Origin: Ulva prolifera
Lineage: Eukaryota; Chlorophyta; Ulvophyceae; Ulvales; Ulvaceae
Length of the DNA: 64,000 nucleotides
Direction: 5' to 3'
Assembly: GCA_023078555.1 (NCBI GenBank)
Contig: CM041204.1
Span: 2,022,485 to 2,086,484 of the forward strand
The translations under genes and the position numbers were made by a program. Shown one piece after another: positions 13,113-23,758 of this stretch; within the stretch, counting starts at the first letter, position 1; the number at the start of each line of letters is the position of its first letter. The notes below the pieces were generated by a model. The model worked only from the letters and a program-made list of their open reading frames with translations. It was not told the origin of the DNA and searched no databases.

Positions 13113-14566
13113 GGTGCGTCCTGCATAGTGCTGGGTCGCACACACAGAACAACTGTCCAGGTGTGATGCCGGGTTGGCAACCCTGAAACTGCGGGGGTGG
13201 CGTCTTGGGGTTCCCCCGGGCGCAGTTGCGGCGCTCCCTGCGCAGAATCGTGTGCAATGCGTGAGCGTATGTGATCTGTCTGCCCGTTGGGGTGCAGATG
13301 CCGCGGCACGTCTGGCTGAGGCGCAATGGCCGAACAAGGGGATCCCCTTATACTACACGAGGTCAAGGAAGGGCGGGAAACACTGGTGCACTTTGTTGAC
13401 GGGACCCATCACGACAGCGGTTGTGGGAGGGTCGGACGCGCCGTGGGTGTCGCTGCGTGAGGTGGTGGGCTGCGTGCTGCGCGAGACAGGTGCCGGGGCT
13501 GCCGGGTAGCTGCCCCCGTGCTGTCACGAGCACCTGGTAGAGGATAGCTGCACATGCCGGAAATGGGTTAACCCGGTGCACGCTGCACACACCTGCCAGC
13601 GTGTGGTTGTTCTAGGTTGATTGTGCACAGCGTTCCTGCGGGTCTACTTGGCTCGATGGCTTGTCGGGGTAGCGAGTACGCGTTCCGATGCAACATGTAC
13701 ACGCGCAGGTCATCCTCTGTTGGATATGCACTCATGCGGGGTGCGGGGGAGGCCGCCAAGGCTTGTACATGTCTGCGTGCCGCCTTGTAGAAGCAAGATA
13801 AATATGGCTCACCTAGCCTGGTGGCCAGTGGATGTTGCTATAGTATCTTGCTACGGCATGTGTGGTCCCTTTAACTCGGAGTTGGCAATGTCCAGTAGGG
13901 TACGGCTCAGTAAATCTATATTTACTTTACTTTACAGCGCAGTACTGGGTCCTTAGCCGCAGGTTTGGGACGCCCGGGCCCCAGCTATAAACGGCCCCCC
14001 CAGGCACTTCCCCTCGTCGTTTATCTGTATGCTGGCCGGTGCACCAAGTCCCAGTTCCTCCGGTGTTGGACTACTTGAGTCTGTGGGCGAACGACTCCCG
14101 GACATACATGTGCGCACACTGCATGCATCTTCTGCCAGTGACAGATCTACATATGCACATGACGGATCTCCCGTCGCGGAGCACTCCACACACACCTCCC
14201 CGCGGTTGTGCTTGTACATAGATGTAGAGCACTTCTGCACCCCGATTGTTTGTGATCTCTGTAGTGCCGATCTCTCAGATCTCGCATACCTGTGACATTT
14301 CTGAAGCCTGATATGGAATGCGTCATGAAATCCACCTGTTGTGACCAGTGGCGACCACCCTATTTGCTTCAAGGGACCGCAAACTTGAGCGGTAGCTAGA
14401 GTTCAGGTCTGCAACCGCACGTATGCTGGGGTCTTCCAGGGTCTTCCACGCTGTGCGCTGTGTATAGGTGCAATGCATGACCTCTGATCACGGAAGGTCC
14501 ATGTGCTGTGTCCAGGCCAGCACATTCGAGGCGCGTCCCTGGCATCGACATTGGCAGCTGACGTGG
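13113..14566. other. spacer of unit 1, no gene recognised
   Basis: Short frames only. The spacer is a diverged version of 20522-22010 and 31260-32748; all three share the GGGGTTCCCCCGGGCGCAG block after the LRR stop. It contains a (TTTAC)-tailed repeat copy at about 13845-13936. Confidence 0.6.
13845..13936 (+). repeat. (TTTAC)-tailed SINE-like repeat, partial copy
   Basis: The segment reading TTTAACTCGGAGTTGGCAAT, then a block ending ACGGCTCAG, GTAAATC and TTTACTTTACTTTAC is a diverged copy of 62185-62285 on the minus strand. The tail motif, a GTAAATC/GATTTAC palindrome plus repeated TTTAC, also appears near 21150, 21735, 31900, 32480, 43290, 48320 and 53370. Confidence 0.6.
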
Positions 14567-14573
14567 TATAAAT
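14567..14573 (+). promoter_or_regulatory. TATA box of the unit 1 gene X copy
   Basis: TATAAAT lies in a block conserved in all three units (GACATnGGCAG then the TATA box). The equivalents are 22011-22017 and 32749-32755. It is about 190 bp before the conserved ATG. Confidence 0.65.
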
Positions 14574-14754
14574 GCGGCAACATCTCCAACCACTGAAGCC
14601 CACACCCCTGTTCCAGGAGCTTTGACTACGCCGCACAACCCCCTCGCCGTGACGCAGCCAATCACCCAGTCTCACTCCGCACCTCAGCAAGACTGACCAG
14701 TAGAGCATCGACCAGCGTTTCGAGACCGGTCAGCTTCACTAGATCGACCACCTG

Positions 14755-15545
14755 ATGGAGATGGCTTTGATTGCCGAGATGGTGCAGAAGGTCTTCAGCC
14801 TGGGTGTCTCCATGTCGCTGCTGCAGCTGCTGGCCATCGGTCCAGAATCTGGGTGCGCACATCCGCTCCACGAGTCTCGCAGCGCACTGCGCTTTGCTGT
14901 GCCCTGACACAATGCCCCACCAGCTTACGAGTGTACGCCCAGTGCAGCTGCACACATGCTTCTTCCCACCTGCAACTGAGGCATGTTCCAGCTTTGGGCC
15001 AGAGTCGCTGTTCTAGCTGCAGTGTGTTACTGTTGATCAGTGTTGCTTTCGGGCTGTCAGGCTGTTATGCAGAACGACCCCGAATGTTTGGGACCATTTC
15101 CTGAGCGGCAGCCTTGGAAATTCTGCAAGGTGCCCCACCAGTGCTATACAGGACCTGCATCGCTGCTGGTGGTACCTCCCTCCGCACATAGTCGACTCTG
15201 TCCTTGTCCGTTACGAGCTGTACGGCGATATGATGAGCAACACACGCTTGCGCTCAAACACCTGAACCGGCGCCCTGAGGCAGTGCAGGCGGGCACTCGA
15301 GATGCCCCTGGACTCCCAGTTATCCTTCTCCACGAGCGTTGAGGGCAGGCGGTACTGCCTCTCTGCGAACAACGCGCGGCCGGGCGACCGGCGTGACGGC
15401 AGCGTGTACGTCAACATGCGCGAGGACTGAGAAGGCAGCATCACGTTCACCGGCACGCGCCCGTGGACACACCGGCCGTCATCGGCGTCATCCTGCAGGC
15501 CACCACCATCCCCACCAAGCTGGCACCGATTACTACAGACTGGTG
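14755..15545 (+). pseudogene. gene X, unit 1 copy, disabled
   Basis: Exon 1 (14755-14852) is intact and matches the unit 2 start, with MVQKVFSLGVSMSLLQLLAI. Exon 2 begins at 15289 and matches as far as NARPGDRRDGSVYVNMR. It then has an in-frame TGA where the other copies read Cys, followed by a frame change before TGCAGGCCACC. No exon 3 equivalent is found after 15545. The TATA box and splice borders are kept, so death may be recent, and transcription could continue. This unit is the most diverged of the three. Confidence 0.7.
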
Positions 15546-15599
15546 GCTACGTGCTCATGCATGCATGCATACTTGGTGGTTGCTTGGCTCGCGTAGATG

Positions 15600-16066
15600 C
15601 CCAATGATCATGCGGCCCTTGGGCAGCGTGACAAATGAGGCTTTGTGATCGTCATACAACACAGCGTTGACCAGTAGACATTGTACTTCAGAAACAACAT
15701 TCATGCATGCATATACGTATACATGCGTGCATTTATGGAACCCGGGCCCAGTGCTGTTGTTGGCGGTGCTGCCGGGATCACATGCATGTGCGCTGGTGTG
15801 GGTGACTGGCGCACTGCTGGGCATATGCATGGTGTGTGCGCCCATGTGTGGCATGCGTTCGGGCCCGAATGCCCGGGCAACTGCGCGGCGATTCGTGGCC
15901 AGGAGGCCAGCGGTATTCCGTTGGCGCGTTACCTTCCGCCGATGGGCTGTGGGCGGCATGTTGCGGATGCGATTCACAGTAGCAGTGCATCGGCGGACGA
16001 TTTGAAAAGCGGTGCGCGTATGATGAGCATCAGGCGACTTGCTTCTGCCTGCGTAGAGCAGCCAGG
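15600..16066. other. region after the unit 1 gene X copy, no gene recognised
   Basis: Part (about 15740-15810) matches the second intron of gene X in units 2 and 3. A frame across 15840-16060 is open on the plus strand, but I see no domain or paralogue and do not call it. Confidence 0.4.
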
Positions 16067-17215
16067 GCCTGGGCCAGTGCTCTACAGACCGATCGGTTTC
16101 CCGACAAAAATTGAAAAAAAGGCGAAAAAACCGATGGCCAGCGAAGCGAGCCATCGGTTTTCCCGTCAAGCCACGGGGGGGCTGGCGGGCGAAGCCCGCC
16201 GGCCGCCACCGAGGCATGGCGGGAACCCCGACAGAATTCCGACAGCTCGGCGGGCCTGGTCAAGACTCGGGAGTCCCGACAGCTTGTCGGGCCTGGTCCG
16301 GCCAGAAGAACACTAAACGGAATGAACTATTGCTGACATCGGTGTTACCTGTTGATTGAGTGTTGCGCTGCGGGTGTTGTCGGTGTCATTGCAGCGCGGC
16401 AATGCGGATATGTATCGGAAGTCTGGGCTTGTCATCTCTCGGGAGCAAGGGTTGCGATATGATGCGGGCCTGGAGGACGCGATCCTGCCGGACTGAGTTG
16501 TGAGTGCGGTTGTGGCGTTCGTGTGTGTGTGTGTGAGTGTATGTTGCAGTTGATTCGGGTGAGATTCGGTTTCAGTGTTTGTTTTCTCCCGTTCGCTCTT
16601 TTGTAAAGTGTTGCGAGAATGACCTTGCATAACTTCGGGTTTACCGGCCGAGTGCCCAAGCGCACAGCTGATCATGATAATCATGATAATGCTTCATCAG
16701 CAGCTGACAAAGACAGGAACGAAGCCAGTTGTTCGAAAAGAGTAGCTGCGGATGGCTCTGTCGTTCGTTAAAGGTTGTCTGATACCAAAGTGCACGCACG
16801 CCAGCTTGAGTTTCCATGGGTGGAATACGAAGTACGATCACAAATTAGTGAACGGGAGAAGACAAAAACGAAGGCGTGGTCAACAATTCTCACCAGTGGC
16901 ACTGTACGATATGTGACTCTTGTAAGAACAGCGACTTTACGAAGTACAAGTTCAAAGATGCGCACAAAGATGCGCACAGAGCTGTGCCGCACCCATTCTT
17001 GAATTGATTAGACTTCGTGCAATAATCAGTTGGCAAATGCTGTAATGCAAATGACCCCGTAATTTGGTTTGAACACCCCCGACAGATTGCCACAGCGTTG
17101 GCGGGAAACCCCGACATCTACCGACCGTCTTGGAGGGGGCAGCCCGACCAAAACAAGGGTTTGGCATCGGTTTTCCCGCCAAGAAAAAACCCAACTGTAG
17201 AGCACTGGCCTGGGC
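16067..17215. mobile_element. 1.15-kb element bounded by inverted repeats (foldback or non-autonomous DNA transposon)
   Basis: GGCCAGTGCTCTACAG at the left end (16072-16087) is repeated in inverse at the right end (17195-17210). Inward, both arms share CATCGGTTTTCCCG, GGCGGGAA and CCCCGACAG blocks, so the arms are imperfect inverted copies of about 150 bp. Inside are several perfect hairpins, for example CCGATGGC/GCCATCGG around 16132-16158, GGCGGGC/GCCCGCC around 16183-16200, and CCGACA/TGTCGG around 16277. A second inner inverted pair, GAACGGGAGAA, is at about 16590 (-) and 16852 (+). No transposase frame is visible. Confidence 0.55.
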
Positions 17216-17408
17216 TGTGATTCGGGGGTATACTTCAACACTGTTGCTGACGCTGAGTCGTTGGGCCGTACGTGTGGGAATCTCTGTCGACTGCATGTGA
17301 CCGGACCGAGCTCCCTTTTCTGAGGGACGCGCCGCCACTCTGCGATGCAGGCTCTCGTCCCGAGCCACCCGCAGTCGACCCATGCGTGCTGATGGGGCAG
17401 TGCCTGCG

Positions 17409-17512
17409 GCAGTGTTGGGTCGTCGGGAGCAGTCACATGGAGTAATTCCGAATATTCAGCTCCAATTTTCGGGTGGCACCCCTGGAAATGCTGCACCGCG
17501 ACCCAACACTGG
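17409..17512 (+). mobile_element. MITE-like short element
   Basis: Terminal inverted repeats CAGTGTTGGGTCG (17409-17421) and CGACCCAACACTG (about 17500-17512) flank a core reading GGTGGCACCCCTGGAAATGC. The same core, more or less diverged, is found near 15100, 22740, 33478, 38535, 41325 (-) and 62570 (-). Confidence 0.6.
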
Positions 17513-17529
17513 CCTGCAGGTACCTCTTT

Positions 17530-18097
17530 GGCTGTTGTTCACAACTGTGCTGTCATGGAAATTAAGGAGGCTCGTTGGCGTCGCCGTGACAGAGCCGTCC
17601 CCGAATGGATAGCCATGAGAATTGCTCGCTTCCCTACGAAGCCCTGCTCTCGAGGCACCGCGGCAACTTCGCACAAGAGCTGTGCGAGGTGGACACGGTG
17701 GCTGCCCGGAGTCTGAACCATGCATGTGTGCATATGCATGGGCGGCGTCGATGGTGTCTTGACAGCGATGCACCAGGACATACCAGTCAAACCTGCAGAG
17801 TGCCGTCTTTTCACAGAAAACTTCTTTCTTGTTTTAATGTTCATTGCGCTTTCTGTACTTGTTTGTGTTATCCGGGCTCATTACAAGACTTCGTTGAATC
17901 GCCCTGGTGGCCACATCACTGTCGTGGCTATCACCAGTGTATCATTTGCGCAACTCGACATCTGGCGGCAATAGGAGACTCTGCAGTCTAGTTGAGCTGC
18001 ATGTATGCGTTTGTGGACAGGAGTACAGAGTATACTTTCACTTGTTCCTGGCGCGAGCGTCACGCTGCCTGTCCTCGACGCGATCGTCTTGAACAGC
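17530..18097. repeat. unit 2 upstream region
   Basis: This is homologous to 10110-10670 (unit 1) and 37930-38210 (unit 4 remnant). It precedes the LRR gene start by the same distance as in unit 1. No gene is seen. Confidence 0.6.
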
Positions 18098-20521
18098 ATG
18101 TTCTGTGTAGCTGATGGACAGAACGCCGCAGTGCGCATGCTGACATCTCGCACTGATGAAGACACCTGTGATACAACTGCTTGCGAGGCTGTGAGCGAGG
18201 AGGTCATCGCTCGTTCTGCCGTGTTGACAAGTATCTACGAAGCAGGCGGTGATGCGATGCTGCCAGGCTCCGTCACGCTCGCTGCCTTAAGAATCTGGCA
18301 AACGAGTGGCTATCTTGACTGCAATACCAGTACCGGCCGATTGTGCGCCGGGTATCAGGTATGCCAGCGCTTCCTCCCCGCGTGCCTTCCAATGCTGTTC
18401 GCGAACCAACTGACATTGAATCATTATCAATAGAGGTAGCGAGCATAGCATTCGCTTATAGGTAGATTGAATCGTTTTTACAAGTTATCACTGCATCATT
18501 ACCGCATCGTTCAGGTCGCGGATGCCCTGGACGACCGCCACATTGACGAGTGGACGGCGCAGCTGGTTGACCGCATCCTGGCTTCGCCGCAGTCGCCTCA
18601 CGACTGCACAGCCAGCAGAGGCAACTCCAGTGACGCTAGCTCCGTGATAGGCAGTGTGTCCGCTGCTGTGGCGCAGCTGCCGGCCACGCTGCAGCAGCGC
18701 CTGTTCCAGGCCGCTTCGCAACGCCTCGACAGCGACAATTCGTCGCACCGACTCCTCCACTACTTCTGCCCAACTCTCCACCCCTCCATCGTGTTATCCT
18801 CCATATCTCCGGACCGAGGCCTCACCGCCATCCTGCCGCTGCAGCAGGCAGCCGTGCCGTTCTTCAAGGCACTCTCAGCCCTCCCAGCCACCCCACCACC
18901 CATCCTCTCCCTCAGCATCATCGCAGGCCGCGACATGTGGGGCACCACGACACTCACACCAGACGCCGCCTTTCCCAGAGCTCTCGCCGCGCACACCGGC
19001 ATCACAGCCCTCACCCTCGGCATGCTAGACCCCCCCTTCGTCCAGTGCCTCGCCCGCGCCCTGGCCGCCCTCACCAACCTCAGACGCCTGCAACTCGGAG
19101 ACGGCTATGACCCCTTCTACCCCGACGCGCTCCTCCACCTCAGAGGCCGGCTCCACCACCTGCGCTCCCTCGAGGACCTCTCCATCACGCTCTGCCGCAG
19201 CTTCACAGAGGCAGACGACGAGTACGACGATTACGGCGATTACTACAGCAGATACGGACCCGGCAGCACGGACCCATTCACGAAGGCCTGGAATCAGATG
19301 CCCACCCTATCGCAGCTCGTCGCCCCGCTCTCCGCCCTCACATCCCTCCACCTCGACCAAGGCGGGGTCTTCATCGAGGCCCCGCAGTCTGTGTCCCTCC
19401 CAAACCTCTGTTCCGTGTCCCTAGCAGACGGCTGGACGGTCGGCACGGCTGCCGAAAGCATCCTCCTGAACGTCCACGCCCCCATCACCTACCTCCGCCT
19501 CGCTGAAGCCGGCTGCGGCGACGACTGCGAACAGTTCGGGCTGCCGATGCTTGCACACCTGCCACGCTGGCACACGCTGCGCCGCCTCGACATCGAGATC
19601 CCCCGCATCTTCGGCACGTTCGGGCGCAAACTGTGGCACGACAAGCTGTTCACGCAGCTCCCACCGGCGCTCGCTGTGCTGCCGGCGCTCACGCAGCTGT
19701 TCATCGTCGCCGACTCGGAGCTCATGCTGCGTGCTGTGCCTGCTGCGGCCACCCGGCTTCACGTGCTGCACATGGCGTGCCGCTTCCCCGGCGGCGAGCC
19801 GAAGACGCAGCACGCAGCGTGGTCAAATATGCACGCGGGGCTGCGCGCGCCGCACCTGACGAACCTGTCGCTCATGTGGCTGAATAATGTTGAAGCTGGG
19901 GGGATGCCGGGGGTGGGGTCTCTGCTGCGTGCGTGCCCGGCGCTGCAGTCGCTGACTCTGCAGAAGTACCGGTGTGCATTTTGTGAGGAGGAGGACGTTG
20001 CCGCGTTGGCCAGCCTCACCGCACTTCAGGCCCTGACTGTCGGCGGCGCCGATATCCCGCACACGCTGCACGCGCCCCTCGCGGCCGCCCTCCGCCCGCA
20101 CGTGGCGCTGCGCAGTCTCGAGCTGTCTGACTGCGGGTTGACAGACGCGTTTGCGTCTCCGCTGGCGGAGGGCGTGCCGGCATGGTCCGTGCTGCAACAG
20201 CTCACGCTGGGGTGCAGCAAGGTGGGTGAGCACGTCGCGGCGGAAGTCGTGCGCGGTGTCGCGCGGCTGCCGCAGTTCAGGGAGCTCACGTTTGTGGCCG
20301 GGGAGTGGGAGAGAGGGGCGGACCGCGGCAAGAAGCGCCACACGGGTGCAGACCCCTACGAGGCCTACTATCAAGTGGGCAGCGGCGCGAGGAGCGTCGA
20401 GTCGCTGGATCTTGAGCAGGACCGGCACCGCGCATCGCAGCTGATGCTGGGGCCCGAGAGGGCGAGGTTGACAGACCTCGCGGGGGAGCTGCAGGTGGCG
20501 CTGAAGTGGCGTGATGGGTAG
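18098..20521 (+). CDS. BTB/SKP1-like plus leucine-rich-repeat protein, unit 2
   Basis: Exons 18098-18358 and 18515-20521, with a 156-bp phase-0 intron, give 755 residues with no break. Exon 1 has the same 87-codon BTB/SKP1-like module as unit 1 (MFCVADGQNAAVRML, EEVIARSAVLTSIYEAGG). Exon 2 begins VADALDDRHIDEWTAQL and continues into LRRs such as LRRLQLGDGYDPFYP, LTSLHLDQGGVFIE and LELSDCGLTDAFASPLA. A Tyr/Asp-rich linker lies near the middle, and the protein ends LAGELQVALKWRDG. It is very close to unit 1 overall, differing most in the middle LRRs. Its 3' half and all downstream sequence are nearly identical to unit 3. Possible ubiquitin-ligase adaptor; function unproven. Confidence 0.82.
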
Positions 20522-22010
20522 GGTGCGCCCTGAACAGTGTGTGGTGGTCGGGCGCGCTTGCATCTAATTGCTTCAAATGGTTAGGTCCGATGCTCAGATG
20601 GTAGCCCTGGCTTTGCTGCGTAGCAAGACGATGCTGGTCCTGAAGCTGCATGTGTAGCCCCCTGGGGTTCCCCCGGGCGCAGAGTTGTGGTGATGCCGCT
20701 TAGGGTGCGTGTGCATGTTTTACCTGTCTTGCGCAGGCCATGTGTGCATGCTACAGCATGTCTGGGTGAGGCGTAATGTCCGACTTGGGGTGGGGGTGGG
20801 GGGGATACTGACGCACCTTGTTGACGGGAACCATCGCGGCGACAGCTCCAGGAGGATCTGACATGCCATGGGCGATGCCTGGTGCTGCTGTGGGAGTAGG
20901 ACGCGCTGTGTTCTGTGTGGCCGAGGTGGCGGGGCTGGCGGGTAGCTGTCCCACTGTACCACCACAAGCAGCTCGTTGAGCGGAGCGTTATGTGCAGATT
21001 CTGGTTTAAACCTGTGCACGCTGCACATATCTGCCGTTTGCGCGACATGGCTGTCCTGTGTTTCTGTGCACAGTGTTACCGCGGGGTGTCTTCCCGCATC
21101 TCTGGCTTGTTGGTGTAGCGAGCACATTTGCTGATGCAGCATGTACACGTCGTGTAAAGTAAATCTGAATTTACTGTCATGTGATGGATGTCCACTCGTG
21201 GACCCTGCGGGTGAGGCCGCCATGGCCTGTCTGCATGCCTCCTTGTAATAGTACAGTAATATAATCTGCTGAGCCTTTCTCCTTGTGGCCTGTCTGCATG
21301 GCATAGTATCTTGCCACAGTTCAGGCCTCCTGGGTCTTTGTCCGCGGGGTCAGGTCGCCCCCAGCTACAAACGGCCCCTCAAGCACTACCCCTTGTTGTT
21401 TCTCTGAATGTTACCTGTTTCGCCATGTAGCAGATCTTTTGGGTTTGAGCTATCTCTGTCGATATGCCAATGGATGGGTATGTCCCAGACACATATGTGC
21501 GCACACTGCATGGATACTCGGCCAGCGACAGAGCTACATGTGCACGTGTACGGAGCACTCCACACACGAGACTGCCTGCCTCTGTGCTTGTACACAGATC
21601 AAGAGCACTGTGGCACCCCCAATGTTTGACATCTCTGTAGTGTCACTCTCTCAGATTTCGCATATCTGACATATCTTGAGCCTGATCTGGAATGTGGCAT
21701 GAATGCGGACATTTGTGCACAATACAGTAACTTCATATTTACTTTACTTTGCAATGGCAACCACCTACATGGCATATTACATTGCAACGGGATGCATACA
21801 AAATCTGCTTTGGTCCGAGAGAAAGTAGACTTAAGCTGAAGCTACACCTTCAAGAACTGCAATCTTGATGGGGTTTTCCACGCTGTGCACGTGTGTACAG
21901 GTGCAATGCATGATCTCTGATCATGGAACATCCCAGCTGCTCCCTTTTGCTGTGTCCAGGCCAGCACACTCGAGCTGTGCCCCTGGCATCGACATGGGCA
22001 GGTGAGATGC
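20522..22010. other. spacer of unit 2, no gene recognised
   Basis: Only short frames are present. Motifs of the (TTTAC) repeat occur near 21150-21170 (minus sense) and 21735-21750. It is nearly identical to 31260-32748. Confidence 0.6.
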
Positions 22011-22017
22011 TATAAAT
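22011..22017 (+). promoter_or_regulatory. TATA box of gene X, unit 2
   Basis: TATAAAT lies 195 bp before the chosen ATG and is conserved in position and context in all three units. Most of the leader after it is C-rich and conserved between units. Confidence 0.7.
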
Positions 22018-22205
22018 GCGTCGATGCTCCGACATCCACAACCACTGAAGCCAACACCATTTCCGCTGGAGCTTGTACTACGCCACACAACCCCCGCCAC
22101 TGCACCTATCACACAGCCCCACTCTGCACCTCAGCAAGACTAGCCAGTAGAGCATTGCTCGTCGTGGTTTTGACGACCGGTTCTTTTTCATACATCGACT
22201 ACGTG

Positions 22206-23758
22206 ATGGACATGGCTATGATTTCCAAGATGGTGCAGAAGGTCCTCAGCCTGGGTGCCTCCATGTCGCTGCTGCAGCTGCTGGCCATCGGTTCAGTGTC
22301 CGGGTGTGCACACCCGCTCCAAGAGTCCTGCTGCACACTGCTTGATGCTTGCTGGTCAGAGTCGTGGTCTCACCCACAGGTATTGGTGTATTGCGCTGCC
22401 GCAGAAGTTTTCCTACGCGCAACAGAAGTGTTCCTCAGTGCGTGAGCACAGCCGGACTACTCGGTGCTTACGCGTGGGTATCGTTCTTGGATGTTGGCAT
22501 GCTGTAGCCCATGCTGGTCCAGCGCTGCTGCTGTGCCCTGTCAGAATGCAAAGAAGAAACAAAAGTGTACACGCGCAGCTGCTATACACATACATGCATG
22601 CACACACATGCGAACAGGAACATGTTCCACCCCTTGGGCCAGTGTCGTTGTTGTTTGAGCTGCAGTATGTCCATGTAGACCAGTGTTACATGCAAGATGC
22701 GAGACTGTCACAAAGAACCATCCCAAATATTTGGGACCATTTTCTGGATGGCAGCCCTGAAAATGCTGCATGGGGATCCACCTGTGCCGTGCATGACCTG
22801 CGCTGCTGCTGCTAGCGGCACCTCCCTCCCCAGATAACCAAATCAATGCGTGTGCGTTTGTGTCGAGTTGGAGTAACACATGCATGCCCTCATGCCCCTG
22901 AACCCTGAGGCTGTGCAGGCAGGCACTCGAGACGCCCCTGGACTCCCAGTTCTCCTTCTCCACATGGATCGAGGGCAGGCAGTACTGCCTATCTGCAAAC
23001 AACGCGCGGCCTGACGACATCCGCGACGGCGGCAGCGTGTTTGTCAACATGCGCCAGAACTGCGACGGCCGCATCACGTTCACCGGCGAGCCTGTAGACA
23101 CGCCCGCCGGCGTCGGGGTCATCCTGCAGGCCACCAACGTCCCAACCAAGCTCGGGCCGATCGGCACAAACTGGTGCGTGCACGCATATCGCTATGGTAC
23201 CGTGCATGCATGCGTATGTACGTGCACAGTCATCCCGTCTTGCGGCTCTGCCGGGCATCACATGCATGTACACCAGCGCGGCGGCATGTTGTGAGTGACC
23301 GGTACGCACTGCTGGCCGGGCGCAAGGCAAGCCCTCGAGCATCCATGCGTGCTGATGGCCCGGCACCCACGTGCCTAGGCCGGGGCCCCGAGGAGCCTCC
23401 ACCTGTGAAGGTCCATGCGTGCTGACACGCCCGGGCGTGCAGGTACCTCTCGGTGCATGACTTCTACGAGAACGACCGCTTCCCTGAGAAGCCCGACGAC
23501 GTCCGCGTCATCCTCCACAACGACCGCAACAAGGCCGCAATCTGGGGGGTGAATGGACTCGTTAACGGCGGCAGCACGGGCCTGGATCTCATGGACAACC
23601 TCGACATCCACTGGGACAGGCAGGGCATATTCCCGTGGCTGATGGCCACCGGGAACCTCCGCAGCAGCCAGTCGTTCTACGTGACCGTCACCCCAGACTT
23701 CCAATCTGCGCTGGGCATTGTTGCGACTGTCGAGGAGCTCGCGACGACCCAGGGCTAG
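22206..23758 (+). CDS. gene X, unit 2: three-exon protein of unknown function
   Basis: Exons 22206-22303, 22919-23173 and 23443-23758 give 222 residues; both introns are GT-AG in phase 2. The N-terminal exon (MDMAMISKMVQKVLSLGASM and on) is a helix-prone stretch conserved even in the dead unit 1 copy, which supports this ATG. The rest looks beta-rich, with SFSTWIEGRQYCLSANN, GRITFTGEPVDTPAGVGV, a splice-restored GTNWYLSVHDFYEND, VRVILHNDRNKAAIWGV and FYVTVTPDFQSALG. I recognise no family, no clear signal peptide and no catalytic motif. It always follows a BTB-LRR gene on the same strand, about 1.6-1.7 kb after its stop, with its own TATA box, so the two are linked in location but probably not co-transcribed. 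A MITE-like element lies in intron 1. Confidence 0.72.
22639..22795 (+). mobile_element. MITE-like short element in gene X intron 1 (unit 2)
   Basis: The core TGGATGGCAGCCCTGAAAAT belongs to the same short family as 17409-17512. The left end CCAGTGTCGTTG is a weak match to the CAGTGTTGGGTCG terminus. The equivalents at about 15000-15150 and 33377-33533 are orthologous positions in the other units. Confidence 0.5.

Noticed and set aside
16518-16540. GT-rich tract as a regulatory site
   Set aside because: It is an ordinary short simple repeat without context.
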